Part shown: positions 11,329-19,873 of the stretch, piece by piece
How positions within the stretch are numbered: the first letter of the stretch is position 1
Layout of the letters: each line of letters begins with the position of its first letter
Assembly (NCBI RefSeq): GCF_009709555.1
Contig: NZ_WJBG01000107.1
Location: 1 to 62,605 of the forward strand
Direction: 5' to 3'
Origin: Streptomyces blattellae
GTDB taxonomy: Bacteria; Actinomycetota; Actinomycetes; Streptomycetales; Streptomycetaceae
Length of the DNA stretch: 62,605 nucleotides
The notes under the pieces: generated by a model
Told to the model about the DNA's origin: nothing
Database searches by the model: none
The model's input: only the letters and a program-made list of their open reading frames with translations
Position numbers and translations under genes: made by a program

Positions 11329-11449
11329 GCGGTGACCGTATAGCCGGGGTTTGGCAGGCTGTTTCGTAACATTCCGTTACTCCCCGAAATGGGTGATTAA
11401 TGGGATGTCGCTCAATATTGCCGTAATTCCGGCCGGGGTGACGTGAACA
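11329..11449. promoter_or_regulatory. divergent promoter region between dprE1 and the PAP2 gene
   Basis: This 121-base gap is markedly richer in A+T than its surroundings. It contains a small perfect inverted repeat, GTAAC-ATTCC-GTTAC, at 11366-11380. It must hold the promoters of both arms of the DPA gene set, so the repeat is a candidate shared operator. I cannot assign -35/-10 boxes with confidence. Confidence 0.4.
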
Positions 11450-11968
11450 GTGAGTCCAGTGGACGACTTCGAGACCATGGACCACCGAATCCTTTCCGCG
11501 TTCCATGCCTACGGTGCGGACCCGCGCGTAGGGGCAGCCGCGCGGGCCCTGTCCTGGGCGGGCGAGCACGGTGCGCTGTGGATCGCGGCCGGACTCGCGG
11601 GCGCTGCCGTGGACGGCGGGCGACGTGGCGCCTGGTTGCGCGGTACAGCGCTCACGGTGGGCGCGCACGTCGCCAGCATGGGTGTGAAGCGCGTCGTACG
11701 CCGCAGGCGCCCCACGCATCTCGCCCCCCGTGTGCGCACCGCCGGCCGCCACTCCTTCCCGAGTTCGCACGCCACCTCGGCCGCCGCGGCAGCCGTCGCC
11801 TACGGCACACTCGGCGCCGCGTTCGTCCCCCCGCTCGCCGTCGCCATGTGCCTCTCCCGTCTGGTCGTCGGTGTGCACTATCCCTCCGACGTGGCAGCGG
11901 GCGCGGCCCTCGGGGTGCTCACGGTGCGGATCGGATCGCGCTGGATTCGAGGGGGCCCGCATGACTGA
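11450..11968 (+). CDS. PAP2-family phosphatase, probable decaprenylphosphoryl-5-phosphoribose phosphatase
   Basis: The 172-residue membrane protein carries the three PAP2 motifs: KRVVRRRRP, SFPSSHATS and SRLVVGVHYPSDV, with the catalytic histidines in motifs 2 and 3. It resembles Rv3807c-type phosphatases, which remove the 5-phosphate from decaprenylphosphoryl-5-phosphoribose. The following gene encodes the matching UbiA-type transferase and overlaps it by 8 bases, supporting that role. The GTG at 11450 has a weak GGGGTGA ribosome site. A general lipid phosphatase role remains possible. Confidence 0.8.
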   Translation: MSPVDDFETMDHRILSAFHAYGADPRVGAAARALSWAGEHGALWIAAGLAGAAVDGGRRGAWLRGTALTVGAHVASMGVKRVVRRRRPTHLAPRVRTAGRHSFPSSHATSAAAAAVAYGTLGAAFVPPLAVAMCLSRLVVGVHYPSDVAAGAALGVLTVRIGSRWIRGGPHD

Positions 11969-12923
11969 GACAGCGCCGCTCACGAACACCGCGCAGGCGG
12001 CCACAGGCGCGGCCCGCACCATCAGCGGTGCGCCCCGTAAACGCACCCTCCTGGGCGGCCTCCTCAAGACCGCACGCCCCAAGCAGTGGGTCAAGAACGC
12101 CCTGGTCGTCGCCGCGCCCGCCGCCGCCGGCCGGCTGCTCGCACCGGGCGCACCCACCCGCATCGCGCTGGTCTTCGCGCTGTTCACGGCCTGCGCCGCC
12201 GCCGTGTACCTGATCAACGACGCCCGCGACGCCGAGGCCGACCGCGCCCACCCCACCAAGTGCCACCGCCCGGTCGCCGCCGGCCAGGTCCCCGTACCGG
12301 TCGCGTACGCCGTCGGCGGCGCCCTCGCCGTCCTCGCGCCGGCCGCGGCGGCCTGGCTGACCACGCCCGCCCTCGCAGCGCTGCTGACCGCGTACCTCGG
12401 CATGCAACTGGCGTACTGCATCAGCCTCAAGCACGTCCTGGTCGTGGACCTCGTCGTCGTCACGACCGGGTTCCTGATGCGGGCCATGGCCGGCGGGCTC
12501 GCGCTAGGCATCCCCCTGTCGCGCTGGTTCCTGATCACCACCGGGTTCGGCGCGCTGTTCATGGTGTCGGCCAAGCGCTACTCCGAAGCCGTCCAGATGG
12601 CCGGCACAGCGGGCGCCACGCGCGCGTTGCTCACCGAATACACCACCGGCTACCTGCGTTTCGTATGGCAGCTGGCGGCCGGCGTCGCCGTCCTCGGCTA
12701 CTGCCTGTGGGCCCTGGAGGAGGGCGGCGTCCCGAACACCGGCGTGCTGCCGTGGCGGCAGCTGTCCATGGTCGCCTTCATCGTGGCGATCCTCCGCTAC
12801 GCCGTCTTCGCCGACCGCGGCACCGCGGGTGAACCCGAGGACGTCGTCCTCCACGACCGAGCCCTCGCACTCATCGCCTTGGCGTGGCTGGCGATGTACG
12901 GCTTGGCGGTGGCCAATTGGTGA
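11961..12923 (+). CDS. ubiA: UbiA-type decaprenyl-phosphate phosphoribosyltransferase
   Basis: This 320-residue polytopic membrane protein has the prenyltransferase-type metal motif NDARDAEADRAHP near residue 87, and a second acidic site VLVVDLVVVTTGF further on. The N-terminal TARPKQWVKN is typical of DPPR synthases (Rv3806c type), which join phosphoribosyl pyrophosphate to decaprenyl phosphate. It overlaps the PAP2 gene at its start and the GtrA gene at its stop, so translation is coupled. The pathway order is UbiA, PAP2, DprE1, DprE2. All four genes are present here. Confidence 0.88.
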   Translation: MTETAPLTNTAQAATGAARTISGAPRKRTLLGGLLKTARPKQWVKNALVVAAPAAAGRLLAPGAPTRIALVFALFTACAAAVYLINDARDAEADRAHPTKCHRPVAAGQVPVPVAYAVGGALAVLAPAAAAWLTTPALAALLTAYLGMQLAYCISLKHVLVVDLVVVTTGFLMRAMAGGLALGIPLSRWFLITTGFGALFMVSAKRYSEAVQMAGTAGATRALLTEYTTGYLRFVWQLAAGVAVLGYCLWALEEGGVPNTGVLPWRQLSMVAFIVAILRYAVFADRGTAGEPEDVVLHDRALALIALAWLAMYGLAVANW

Positions 12924-13387
12924 ATGTGCGGCCACCGCGGCGCCGCACCCGACCGACGACCCATCCCGGCACAATCCGCGAAGCGCTGGGGTTCGCCGCC
13001 GCCGGCCTCCTCGCCTACGCCGTCGACCTCGCCCTGTTCATGTGGCTGCGCGGTCCCGCCGGACTCGGACCGCTCACCGCCAAGGCGGTCTCCTTCGCGG
13101 CGGGCTGCTCGGTGGCCTACGTGGGCAACGCGTTCGGCACCTACCGCGACACCAGACCGCGGGGCCTGCGCCCGTACGCCATGTTCTTCGCGGTGAACGC
13201 CGCGGGGGCGCTCGTCCAGCTCCTGTGTCTCACCGTCAGCCACTACGGCCTCGGCTTCACCTCGCAGCGCGCGGACACCGTGTCCGGCGCGGGAATCGGC
13301 ATGGCGCTCGCCACTGTCCTGCGTTTTTGGGGCACTCGGACACTGGTCTTCCGAGACGAGGGCAGAGTCGGATCATGGACTGGCTGA
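12920..13387 (+). CDS. GtrA-family membrane protein
   Basis: The 155-residue protein has four predicted membrane helices and the GtrA signature (FAAAGLLAYAVDLALF, AYVGNAFGTYRD, VLRFWGTRTLVF). GtrA-like proteins accompany polyprenyl-linked sugars. In mycobacteria Rv3789 sits next to dprE1 and has been linked to the arabinan pathway. The GTG at 12920 overlaps the ubiA stop in a GTGA arrangement, which favours it over an upstream start. A role in handling decaprenylphosphoryl-arabinose across or at the membrane is inference. Confidence 0.8.
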   Translation: MNVRPPRRRTRPTTHPGTIREALGFAAAGLLAYAVDLALFMWLRGPAGLGPLTAKAVSFAAGCSVAYVGNAFGTYRDTRPRGLRPYAMFFAVNAAGALVQLLCLTVSHYGLGFTSQRADTVSGAGIGMALATVLRFWGTRTLVFRDEGRVGSWTG

Positions 13388-14301
13388 AAAAGCTCCCTGT
13401 CGTCGGGCCGCTGGTGGCCCGATTGATGTCCACGCACGCGTGGCGGTCGTACGAGCGTCTGGACCGGGTGAAGTGGACGCGGCTGGCCGCCGCGATGACC
13501 TTCATCAGCTTCGTGGCGCTCTTCCCGCTGCTGACGGTGGCCGCCGCCATCGCCGCCGCGACCCTCACCAGGTCCCAGCAGAACGAGCTGGAGGACAAGA
13601 TCGCCGAGCAGGTGCCCGGCATCTCCCAGCAACTCGACATCGACGGCCTGGTCGCCAACGCCGGCACCGTCGGCCTCATCGCCGGCGTCGTCCTGCTGTT
13701 CACCGGCATCGGCTGGGTCGGCTCGATGCGCGACTGTCTGCGCGCGGTGTGGGAGCTGCCCGACAGCGAGGAGAACCCGGTCTTCAGCAAGGCCAAGGAC
13801 GCGGGCATCCTCGTAGGGCTCGGCGGCGCGCTCCTGGTGACGCTCGCCGCCTCCACCGTGGCCTCCGCGATGGTCGGCTGGATCACCGAGCAGATCGGCA
13901 TCGAGGAGGGCGGCTGGGGCGGGGTCCTGCTGCACATCGCCGCGTTCGCCGTCGCCGTACTCGCCGACTTCCTGGTGCTCCTGTACGTCCTCACCCTGCT
14001 GCCCGGCGTCGAACCGCCGCGCCGTCGGCTGATGGTGGCCGCGCTGATCGGCGCGATCGGGTTCGAACTGCTCAAGCTGATGCTCAGCGGCTATATGCAG
14101 GGGGTGGCCGGGAGGAGCATGTACGGCGCGTTCGGCGTCCCCGTCGCCCTGCTGCTGTGGATCAACTTCACCTCGAAGCTGGTCCTGTTCTGTGCCGCGT
14201 GGACGGCGACGGGGAGCAAGGAGACCGAGGAGACCGAGGAGACCGAGGTCAGGGACGAGTCCGGCGACGTACCAGGTCAGGCAGCGGCCACCGGCGGTTG
14301 A
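13375..14301 (+). CDS. YihY/virulence factor BrkB family membrane protein
   Basis: The 308-residue protein has about six membrane helices and the YihY/BrkB core (LAAAMTFISFVALFPLLTVAA, then GRSMYGAFGVPVALLLWINF). The molecular role of this family is not established. The ATG at 13375 lies inside the end of the GtrA gene. The C-terminal tail contains a slippage-prone 9-bp repeat giving KETEETEETEV. Its last 53 bases overlap the convergent carboxypeptidase gene. Confidence 0.85.
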   Translation: MDWLKKLPVVGPLVARLMSTHAWRSYERLDRVKWTRLAAAMTFISFVALFPLLTVAAAIAAATLTRSQQNELEDKIAEQVPGISQQLDIDGLVANAGTVGLIAGVVLLFTGIGWVGSMRDCLRAVWELPDSEENPVFSKAKDAGILVGLGGALLVTLAASTVASAMVGWITEQIGIEEGGWGGVLLHIAAFAVAVLADFLVLLYVLTLLPGVEPPRRRLMVAALIGAIGFELLKLMLSGYMQGVAGRSMYGAFGVPVALLLWINFTSKLVLFCAAWTATGSKETEETEETEVRDESGDVPGQAAATGG

Positions 14302-15523
14302 CCAGGAACGAGCCCGCCGCGAGCAGCACCAGCACCCCGCCGGTGATCGCGAGCGCGACCCCCATCCCGCCGGAACCGCTCTCGGCCGCCGCGCCCGTCA
14401 CCGGCTCCGCGGACACCTCGCTGTCGCCGGAACCACCGGCCTCACCGCCGTCGTCCGCCCCCGGCTGGGCGCTGGCCTGCGCGGCACTCTTCGGCGGCAC
14501 CAGCTCGCCCACCGGCTCCACCTTGCCGGCCGCCTTGAACCCCCAGTCGAAGAGCGCGGCGGTCTCCTTGTAGACCTGGTTGTGCTCGTCCTTCTGCGGG
14601 TTCATGACGGTGACCAGCAGGACCCTGCCGTCGCGTTCGGCGACGCCGGTGAAGGTGGAGCCGGCGTTGGTCGTGTTGCCGTTCTTGACGCCCGCGATGC
14701 CCGGGTACTGGTCCAGGCCGCTGTCGCCGGTCAGCAGCCGGTTGGTGTTCTGGATCTCGAAGGACTCGCGGACCGTCCTGCCCTTGCTGTTCTTGGTCGT
14801 CTCGCCCGGGAACTCCGCGGATACCGTGGAGGAGTACTCGCGGAAGTCCTTCTTCTGCAGCCCGGAGCGGGCGATCAGCGTCAGGTCGTACGCGGACGAG
14901 ACCTGCCCGGGGGCGTCGTAACCGTCGGGGCTGACGACGTTCGTGTCGAGGGCCTGGAGCTCCTCGGCGTGCTCGTTCATCTGCTCGACGGTGTCGGAGA
15001 CGCCGCCGTTCATGGCGGACAGCACATGCACCGCGTCGTTGCCGGAGCGCAGGAAGACGCCGAGCCACAGGTCGTTGACCGTGTAGGTCTCGCCCTCCTT
15101 GATCCCGACCAGGCTGGACCCGGCGCCGATGTCGGCCAGGTCGCTGGGCGCCACGGTGTGCTTCATGGTCTTCGGGTACTTCGGCAGCAGGGTGTCCGCG
15201 AACAGCATCTTCAGCGTGCTCGCCGGGGGCAGCCGCCAGTGCGCGTTGTTCGCGGCCAGCACGTCACCCGACTCGGCGTCGGTGACGATCCACGACCGCG
15301 CGGACAGGTCCTTGGGGAGCACCGGCACCCCGCTCGCGAGATTGACTTGCGCCCCGGCCTCGCCGAGCCGGGCGCCGCCCACCGTCGACATGTTCGCCGG
15401 GGGAGTGACCGAGGGTGAGGGCGAGGGCGTTGGCTCGGGTGCCGCCAGAACCGGCGCGGCGGTCAGCGAGAAGGACAAGAACGTGGCGGAAGTGACCAGC
15501 AGGGATCGCCTGGCGGTCTTCAT
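14249..15523 (-). CDS. D-alanyl-D-alanine carboxypeptidase (serine-type PBP)
   Basis: The 424-residue exported enzyme trims peptidoglycan pentapeptides. It has a signal peptide (KTARRSLLVTSATFLSFSLT), a Pro/Ser-rich stretch, and the active-site motifs S102-T-L-K105, S160-G-N162 and K280-N-G282 in place of the usual KTG. A low-complexity linker leads to a C-terminal membrane helix (GVALAITGGVLVLLAAGSFL) and a basic tail, so it is anchored outside the membrane. The ATG at 15523 directly precedes the signal peptide. No strong ribosome site is visible. Its 3' end overlaps the convergent YihY gene. Confidence 0.9.
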   Translation of the reverse strand: MKTARRSLLVTSATFLSFSLTAAPVLAAPEPTPSPSPSVTPPANMSTVGGARLGEAGAQVNLASGVPVLPKDLSARSWIVTDAESGDVLAANNAHWRLPPASTLKMLFADTLLPKYPKTMKHTVAPSDLADIGAGSSLVGIKEGETYTVNDLWLGVFLRSGNDAVHVLSAMNGGVSDTVEQMNEHAEELQALDTNVVSPDGYDAPGQVSSAYDLTLIARSGLQKKDFREYSSTVSAEFPGETTKNSKGRTVRESFEIQNTNRLLTGDSGLDQYPGIAGVKNGNTTNAGSTFTGVAERDGRVLLVTVMNPQKDEHNQVYKETAALFDWGFKAAGKVEPVGELVPPKSAAQASAQPGADDGGEAGGSGDSEVSAEPVTGAAAESGSGGMGVALAITGGVLVLLAAGSFLVNRRWPLPDLVRRRTRP

Positions 15524-15626
15524 GGGTGCGGGCACGGTCGAGAACGTACCTGCCGCGGGCCGGGAAGTCCCGTCGCCCACCCCACCCCGGCGGCGGATCC
15601 GGACAGGCGGCGGTGATACTGAACGC

Positions 15627-15869
15627 ATGAAGCTCAGCCGCCCCGTCTCCTGGTTCCTGCTCGCTTTCGGGGTGTGGAGCTGGATCATCTGGATCACTTT
15701 CGTCAACAACCTGGTCGAGGACGGCAGCGGGCTCGCGTTCGACGACGCGGGCGACCCGACGGGATACTTCTGGGTGCACCTGCTGCTGGCCGTCGTTTCC
15801 TTCGTACTGGGGACGGCCGTCGGGGGCATCGGGTTGCGCGGACTGCGCGCACTGCGCGGGAACTCATAG
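15627..15869 (+). CDS. small membrane protein, 80 residues
   Basis: The protein has two clear membrane helices (VSWFLLAFGVWSWIIWITFV and VHLLLAVVSFVLGTAVGGIG) separated by an acidic loop. It resembles conserved hypothetical Streptomyces membrane proteins found at this place. No function is known to me. The ATG at 15627 starts with the helix. The metallophosphoesterase gene follows after 24 bases and is probably cotranscribed. Confidence 0.75.
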   Translation: MKLSRPVSWFLLAFGVWSWIIWITFVNNLVEDGSGLAFDDAGDPTGYFWVHLLLAVVSFVLGTAVGGIGLRGLRALRGNS

Positions 15870-15893
15870 CCGTCCCCAAGGAGTTTGCATACC

Positions 15894-17237
15894 GTGATGA
15901 TCGTTTTCGCGCTGCTGGCCGTGGCCCTCGCCGTGGCCGTCCTCGTGACGTCCAACTGGTACCTGTGGCGCCGTCTCTTCCGCGACACGACCACCGGCCC
16001 CGGCTGGGCCCGGCGCGCGGGCGCGGCGGTCGTCGCGGGCGGCTGGGTACTGGCGGTCGGCGCCCTCGTGGCAGAGCAGACCCATGCGCCCTTCTGGCTC
16101 CAGCAGGCGGTGGCATGGCCCGGCTTCATGTGGCTGGCCCTGTGGGTCTACCTGCTGCTGGGCGTGGTGGCGGGCGAGGTCGTACGACCCCTGCTGCGGC
16201 GTTTCCTCGACCGCCGGGACAGCCGGAAGGAACCGGCCCCGACCGCCGTACGGCAGCCGGAGGCGGTACCGGCCGCCGGGATACCGGCGCGGGAGCCGCA
16301 GGAGGCCGCGGCGCCAGCGGACCCGCAGCCGGACGGCACCTCCGGCGCGGAGCCGGAGCAGCCCGCTCACCCGCAGGCTGAGCCGCCCCGCCCGCCTTCC
16401 CCCGTGGCCGCCCCCAGCCGCCGTCTCTTCGTCTCCCGCGTCGCCGCCGGAGCCGCCGCCGTGGCCGCCGCGGGAACCGTCGGCTACGGCACCTACGGCG
16501 TCATGCGCGGACCGAAGGTCAAGCGGGTCACCGTGCCGCTGGCCAAGCTCCCGCGCGCGGCGCACGGTTACCGGATCGCGGTGGTCAGCGACATCCACCT
16601 GGGCCCGATACTGGGCCGGAGCTTCACGGAGAAGGTCGTCGACACCATCAACTCCACCCAGCCCGACCTCATCGCGGTCGTCGGCGACCTGGTGGACGGC
16701 AGCGTCGAGGACCTGGGCCCGGCCGCGGCGCCCCTCGCGCGGCTGAAGGCCCGCCACGGCAGCTTCTTCGTCACCGGCAACCACGAGTACTTCTCCGGTG
16801 CCGAGCAGTGGGTCGAGGAGGTACGCCGGCTCGGCCTGCGCCCGCTGGAGAACGCCCGTACGGAACTGCCCCACTTCTACCTCGCGGGCGTCAACGACGT
16901 ATCGGGCGAGAGCGAGGGCGAGGGCCCCGACTACGAGAAGGCGCTCGGCGACCGGGACATGGCACGCGCGTGCGTGCTCCTCGCCCACCAGCCCGTCCAG
17001 ATCCACGACGCCGTCGACCACGACGTCGACCTCCAGCTCTCCGGCCACACCCACGGCGGCCAGCTCTGGCCCGGCAACTACCTCGCCGAGCTGGCCAACC
17101 CGACCGTCGCGGGCCTGGAGCGCTACGGCGACACCCAGCTCTACGTCAGCCGCGGCGCGGGCGCCTGGGGACCGCCGACGCGGGTGGGGGCCCCGTCGGA
17201 CATCACGGTGGTGGAACTGGCCTCGCGCCAGGCGTGA
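15894..17237 (+). CDS. membrane-anchored metallophosphoesterase
   Basis: The 447-residue protein begins with three to four membrane helices, then has a Pro/Glu-rich linker. Next is a second hydrophobic segment preceded by SRRLFVSR, and then a calcineurin-like phosphoesterase domain. The metal-binding motifs are all present: SDIHLGP, GDLVDG, GNHEY and SGHTHGGQLWPG. The domain is YkuE-like. The SRRLF sequence before the second hydrophobic stretch resembles a twin-arginine motif in an unusual internal position. I chose GTG 15894 (AAGGAG 10 bases upstream); ATG 15897 is equally possible. The substrate is unknown. Confidence 0.85.
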   Translation: MMIVFALLAVALAVAVLVTSNWYLWRRLFRDTTTGPGWARRAGAAVVAGGWVLAVGALVAEQTHAPFWLQQAVAWPGFMWLALWVYLLLGVVAGEVVRPLLRRFLDRRDSRKEPAPTAVRQPEAVPAAGIPAREPQEAAAPADPQPDGTSGAEPEQPAHPQAEPPRPPSPVAAPSRRLFVSRVAAGAAAVAAAGTVGYGTYGVMRGPKVKRVTVPLAKLPRAAHGYRIAVVSDIHLGPILGRSFTEKVVDTINSTQPDLIAVVGDLVDGSVEDLGPAAAPLARLKARHGSFFVTGNHEYFSGAEQWVEEVRRLGLRPLENARTELPHFYLAGVNDVSGESEGEGPDYEKALGDRDMARACVLLAHQPVQIHDAVDHDVDLQLSGHTHGGQLWPGNYLAELANPTVAGLERYGDTQLYVSRGAGAWGPPTRVGAPSDITVVELASRQA

Positions 17238-17558
17238 CGGCCGCTCCGCGGGCCGTGCCGCGACAGGCCGTCGCCCTGGCAGACGTGCCGAGACGCGACT
17301 CCCTCCGACTGGGGACACGGCCCGCGGGACCCGGCGATGGGGCCACACGGAGGGAGCGAGCTGGCGGGCACCGGCGGCCTGGCGGCGGCCGTCGCCCTGG
17401 ACGCCTTACGCCTTCATCGTGCGCACGGCGTCGGTCCCGGCCGCGACGCACCTGCCCGGCGACTCCGACTGCCGGCTCCCGGCAGGCCCGGAGAAGCGGC
17501 TCCCGCATCCGGCCGTGGTCGCTCGATGTCCCCTTCGAGCCCCTTCACCCGAAAGCGA
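17238..17558. other. gap without a supported gene
   Basis: About 320 bases lie between two convergent genes. Several short open frames run through it on both strands, but none shows a plausible ribosome site, a family motif or protein-like composition over its length. It may contain decayed sequence or terminators. I see no clean hairpin. Confidence 0.5.
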
Positions 17559-17981
17559 TCACCGGGCCCGCCCCGGCGCCCGCCCCAGCTCAGGCCGCTT
17601 GGTGTAGTCGGTGAACCCGATGACGTTCCCCCACGGATCGGCGATCTCGACGGTCCAGCCGGTGGCCGCGGAGAACGGCTCGTCGAGCGGGGCGATACCG
17701 GCACCGAGCAGTTCCCGGGCGGCGGTCCGGGCGTCCGGCACCTCCAGCCACACCCGGGGAGAGGGCCACAGCGGCGGCCGGTGCCCGAACTCCTCCTCGA
17801 CCCGCAACAGGATCCCCGGCGTCTCACCCCCGACCCTCAGCAGCGCGATCCCGGCCTCGTCGAACCGGAACGCCACCGTGAACCCGGCCTGCGCGTAGAA
17901 GTCGACGGCCTCACCGAGGTCCCCGACCGGCAACAGCACGTTGTCGAACCCGAGCAGTTCGTACGACTCGTCATCTGACAT
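17559..17981 (-). CDS. VOC family (glyoxalase/bleomycin-resistance fold) protein
   Basis: The 140-residue protein has the paired beta-alpha-beta modules of the vicinal oxygen chelate superfamily: FDNVLLPVGDLGEAVDFYAQAGF at the N-terminus and VEIADPWGNVIGFTDY at the C-terminus. The latter includes the DPWGN turn that usually precedes a metal-ligand glutamate, but a phenylalanine stands at that place. The substrate cannot be deduced. The ATG at 17981 fits the domain start. Confidence 0.85.
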   Translation of the reverse strand: MSDDESYELLGFDNVLLPVGDLGEAVDFYAQAGFTVAFRFDEAGIALLRVGGETPGILLRVEEEFGHRPPLWPSPRVWLEVPDARTAARELLGAGIAPLDEPFSAATGWTVEIADPWGNVIGFTDYTKRPELGRAPGRAR

Positions 17982-18085
17982 GCGATCAGATTAGGTACGG
18001 CGGTTCGGACGGCCTCGGGGGCTTACCGTGGGGTCACTCGGCTGGACTCGGCTGGACGAGGTACCGGTGCGACCGCCGACGTGTG

Positions 18086-18865
18086 TCAGCCCCCGCAGCC
18101 CCCCACCCTCCCCGTACTCACCGCGATGTCATCCATCCGGATGTCGTACGACGAAGGGGCCGGGTCCGCCTGGTACAACTGCCAGCCCAGCCTCAGCGTG
18201 TCGAAGGTCGGGAAGGTGAAGGGGTCCGACGTGCCGCCGTGCCGGCTTGTGGACACCGTCAGATCGGGCTGCTCGACACCGTCGAAGTAGACCGTGACGC
18301 GATTGTCGGTGGCGTCCAGGTGGAACTCGACGCAACTCCACTCGCCGGCCGTCGCCGGAGCCGAGGTCCTCCAGGACGTCCAGTCGCCGGTGGGTCCGAG
18401 GTCGGAGCCGACGCCCCAGAAGTTGCCATTGTCGGTGGGGGCGTACTGGCCGCCGAGGGGACGGACCAGAGTGGGGGAGTCCGAGCCGGATGCTTCCGCG
18501 AGTGTCCAGTGGGCCCAGTCGGGGGCGGTGGGGAAGGCGTCCACGCGGAGGCGCAGGCGGGCCCAGTAGCTGTTGCCGGGGGCGGTCAGCTCGGGGAAGA
18601 CGAGGAAGGCCCGGCCGTTGCCCTCGGTGTGGATGCGGAGTTCGCGACCGGGGCCGGTGGTGCTGGGGGCGATCGCCAGAGTGCCGCCCGCGGTGTCCGC
18701 GGTCCAGCCGTGCCCCTCGGAGACGGGGCCGAGGGGGAGACGGTCGAAGGTCTCCCGGGCCAGCGTTCCGGAGGAGGTGGAGGCTGCGGAAGCAGGGAGG
18801 GATGCCGAGAGCAGTACGGCCGCTGCGGCGGAGAGAGCGGCTGCGGCTTTCCTCAGGAGTGCCAT
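18086..18865 (-). CDS. secreted Cip1-like/concanavalin-fold protein
   Basis: The 259-residue protein has a cleavable signal peptide (LLRKAAAALSAAAAVLLSAS, then ASA) followed by a single beta-sandwich domain. Segments such as YWARLRLRVDAFP, WSCVEFHLDATDN, YFDGVEQP and LRLGWQLYQ resemble the Trichoderma cellulase-induced protein Cip1 and its bacterial relatives. The fold is shared with polysaccharide lyases. A role on plant or cell-wall polysaccharide is a family-level guess. The ATG at 18865 was chosen because it directly precedes the signal peptide. A start at 18892 would add nine unlikely residues. Confidence 0.65.
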   Translation of the reverse strand: MALLRKAAAALSAAAAVLLSASLPASAASTSSGTLARETFDRLPLGPVSEGHGWTADTAGGTLAIAPSTTGPGRELRIHTEGNGRAFLVFPELTAPGNSYWARLRLRVDAFPTAPDWAHWTLAEASGSDSPTLVRPLGGQYAPTDNGNFWGVGSDLGPTGDWTSWRTSAPATAGEWSCVEFHLDATDNRVTVYFDGVEQPDLTVSTSRHGGTSDPFTFPTFDTLRLGWQLYQADPAPSSYDIRMDDIAVSTGRVGGCGG

Positions 18866-19045
18866 GGGAGCAGTGTGCAACTGGAGCCACACAAGTAACA
18901 GACTGCGCAGGGGAGTTGGCTGGTGCGGGTACCTTGCGTGTCTTGATCCCCTGACCTCTCAACCAGTCGAGAGCATCATCGCAGGCCGGACGGCGCCCGT
19001 GCGGCCTACGCAGCCACGTTCGCCCAATGGCGTGGCCATATGCCC

Positions 19046-19078
19046 GAGGGCCCCGCTTCCAGCGGAAACGGGGCCCTC
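19046..19078 (-). terminator. terminator of the sdh operon
   Basis: A 10-bp perfect stem (GAGGGCCCCG with CGGGGCCCTC) closes a 13-base loop about 35 bases after the sdhB stop. It ends the leftward sdhCDAB transcript and may also stop reading from the other side. The remaining sequence between the Cip1-like start and sdhB holds no gene. Confidence 0.8.
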
Positions 19079-19111
19079 ACAGCCGTACGGAAAGCCGTAC
19101 TGGACACGACC

Positions 19112-19873
19112 TCAGAACCGGCGCGTGATCAGCGCCTTCTTCACCTCCGCGATCGCCTTCGTGACCTCGATGCCGCGCGGGCAGGCGTCCGTGCAGTTGA
19201 AGGTCGTGCGGCAGCGCCAGACGCCGTCCTTGTCGTTGAGGATCTCCAGGCGCTGTTCGCCCGCCTCGTCGCGCGAGTCGAAGATGAAGCGGTGGGCGTT
19301 GACGATGGCGGCCGGGCCGAAGTACTGGCCGTCGTTCCAGAAGACCGGGCAGGACGAGGTGCAGGCCGCGCAGAGGATGCACTTCGTCGTGTCGTCGAAG
19401 CGTTCGCGGTCCTCGGCCGTCTGGAAGCGTTCGCGCGTCGGCTCGTTCGTGTCCTTGGTGATCAGGAACGGCATGACGTCGCGGTACGCCTGGAAGAACG
19501 GCTCCATGTCGACGACCAGGTCCTTGAGGACCGTGAGGCCCTTGATGGGCTCTACCGTGATCGGCTTCTCGGGGTTGATGTCCTTGATCAGCGTCTTGCA
19601 GGCCAGGCGGTTCTTGCCGTTGATCCGCATGGCGTCCGAGCCGCAGATGCCGTGGGCGCAGGAACGGCGGAAGGTGAGCGTGCCGTCGACATCCCACTTG
19701 ATCTTGTGGAGGCCGTCGAGGACGCGCTCCTTCGGGTCGATCTCCAGCTGGAAGTCTTCCCACACAGCCTCTGCGGAGACTTCCGGGTTGAAGCGGCGGA
19801 CGCGGAAGGTGACCGTGATGTAGGGGGACGCGGCGGACTCCGCCTCCACCTTGTCCAGAACAGGGGTTGCCAT
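19112..19873 (-). CDS. sdhB: succinate dehydrogenase iron-sulfur subunit
   Basis: The 253-residue subunit of respiratory complex II carries the three Fe-S cysteine groups: the plant-type [2Fe-2S] set around CAHGICGSDAMRI, and the bacterial ferredoxin sets CILCAACTSSCP and CTDACPRGIEV. It passes electrons from the SdhA flavin to the membrane anchor. Its start codon overlaps the sdhA stop, so translation is coupled. It is last in the operon, before the terminator. Confidence 0.97.
   Translation of the reverse strand: MATPVLDKVEAESAASPYITVTFRVRRFNPEVSAEAVWEDFQLEIDPKERVLDGLHKIKWDVDGTLTFRRSCAHGICGSDAMRINGKNRLACKTLIKDINPEKPITVEPIKGLTVLKDLVVDMEPFFQAYRDVMPFLITKDTNEPTRERFQTAEDRERFDDTTKCILCAACTSSCPVFWNDGQYFGPAAIVNAHRFIFDSRDEAGEQRLEILNDKDGVWRCRTTFNCTDACPRGIEVTKAIAEVKKALITRRF

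Noticed and set aside
17238..17558. A small gene between the phosphoesterase and VOC genes
   Set aside because: No frame has both a ribosome site and protein-like content.
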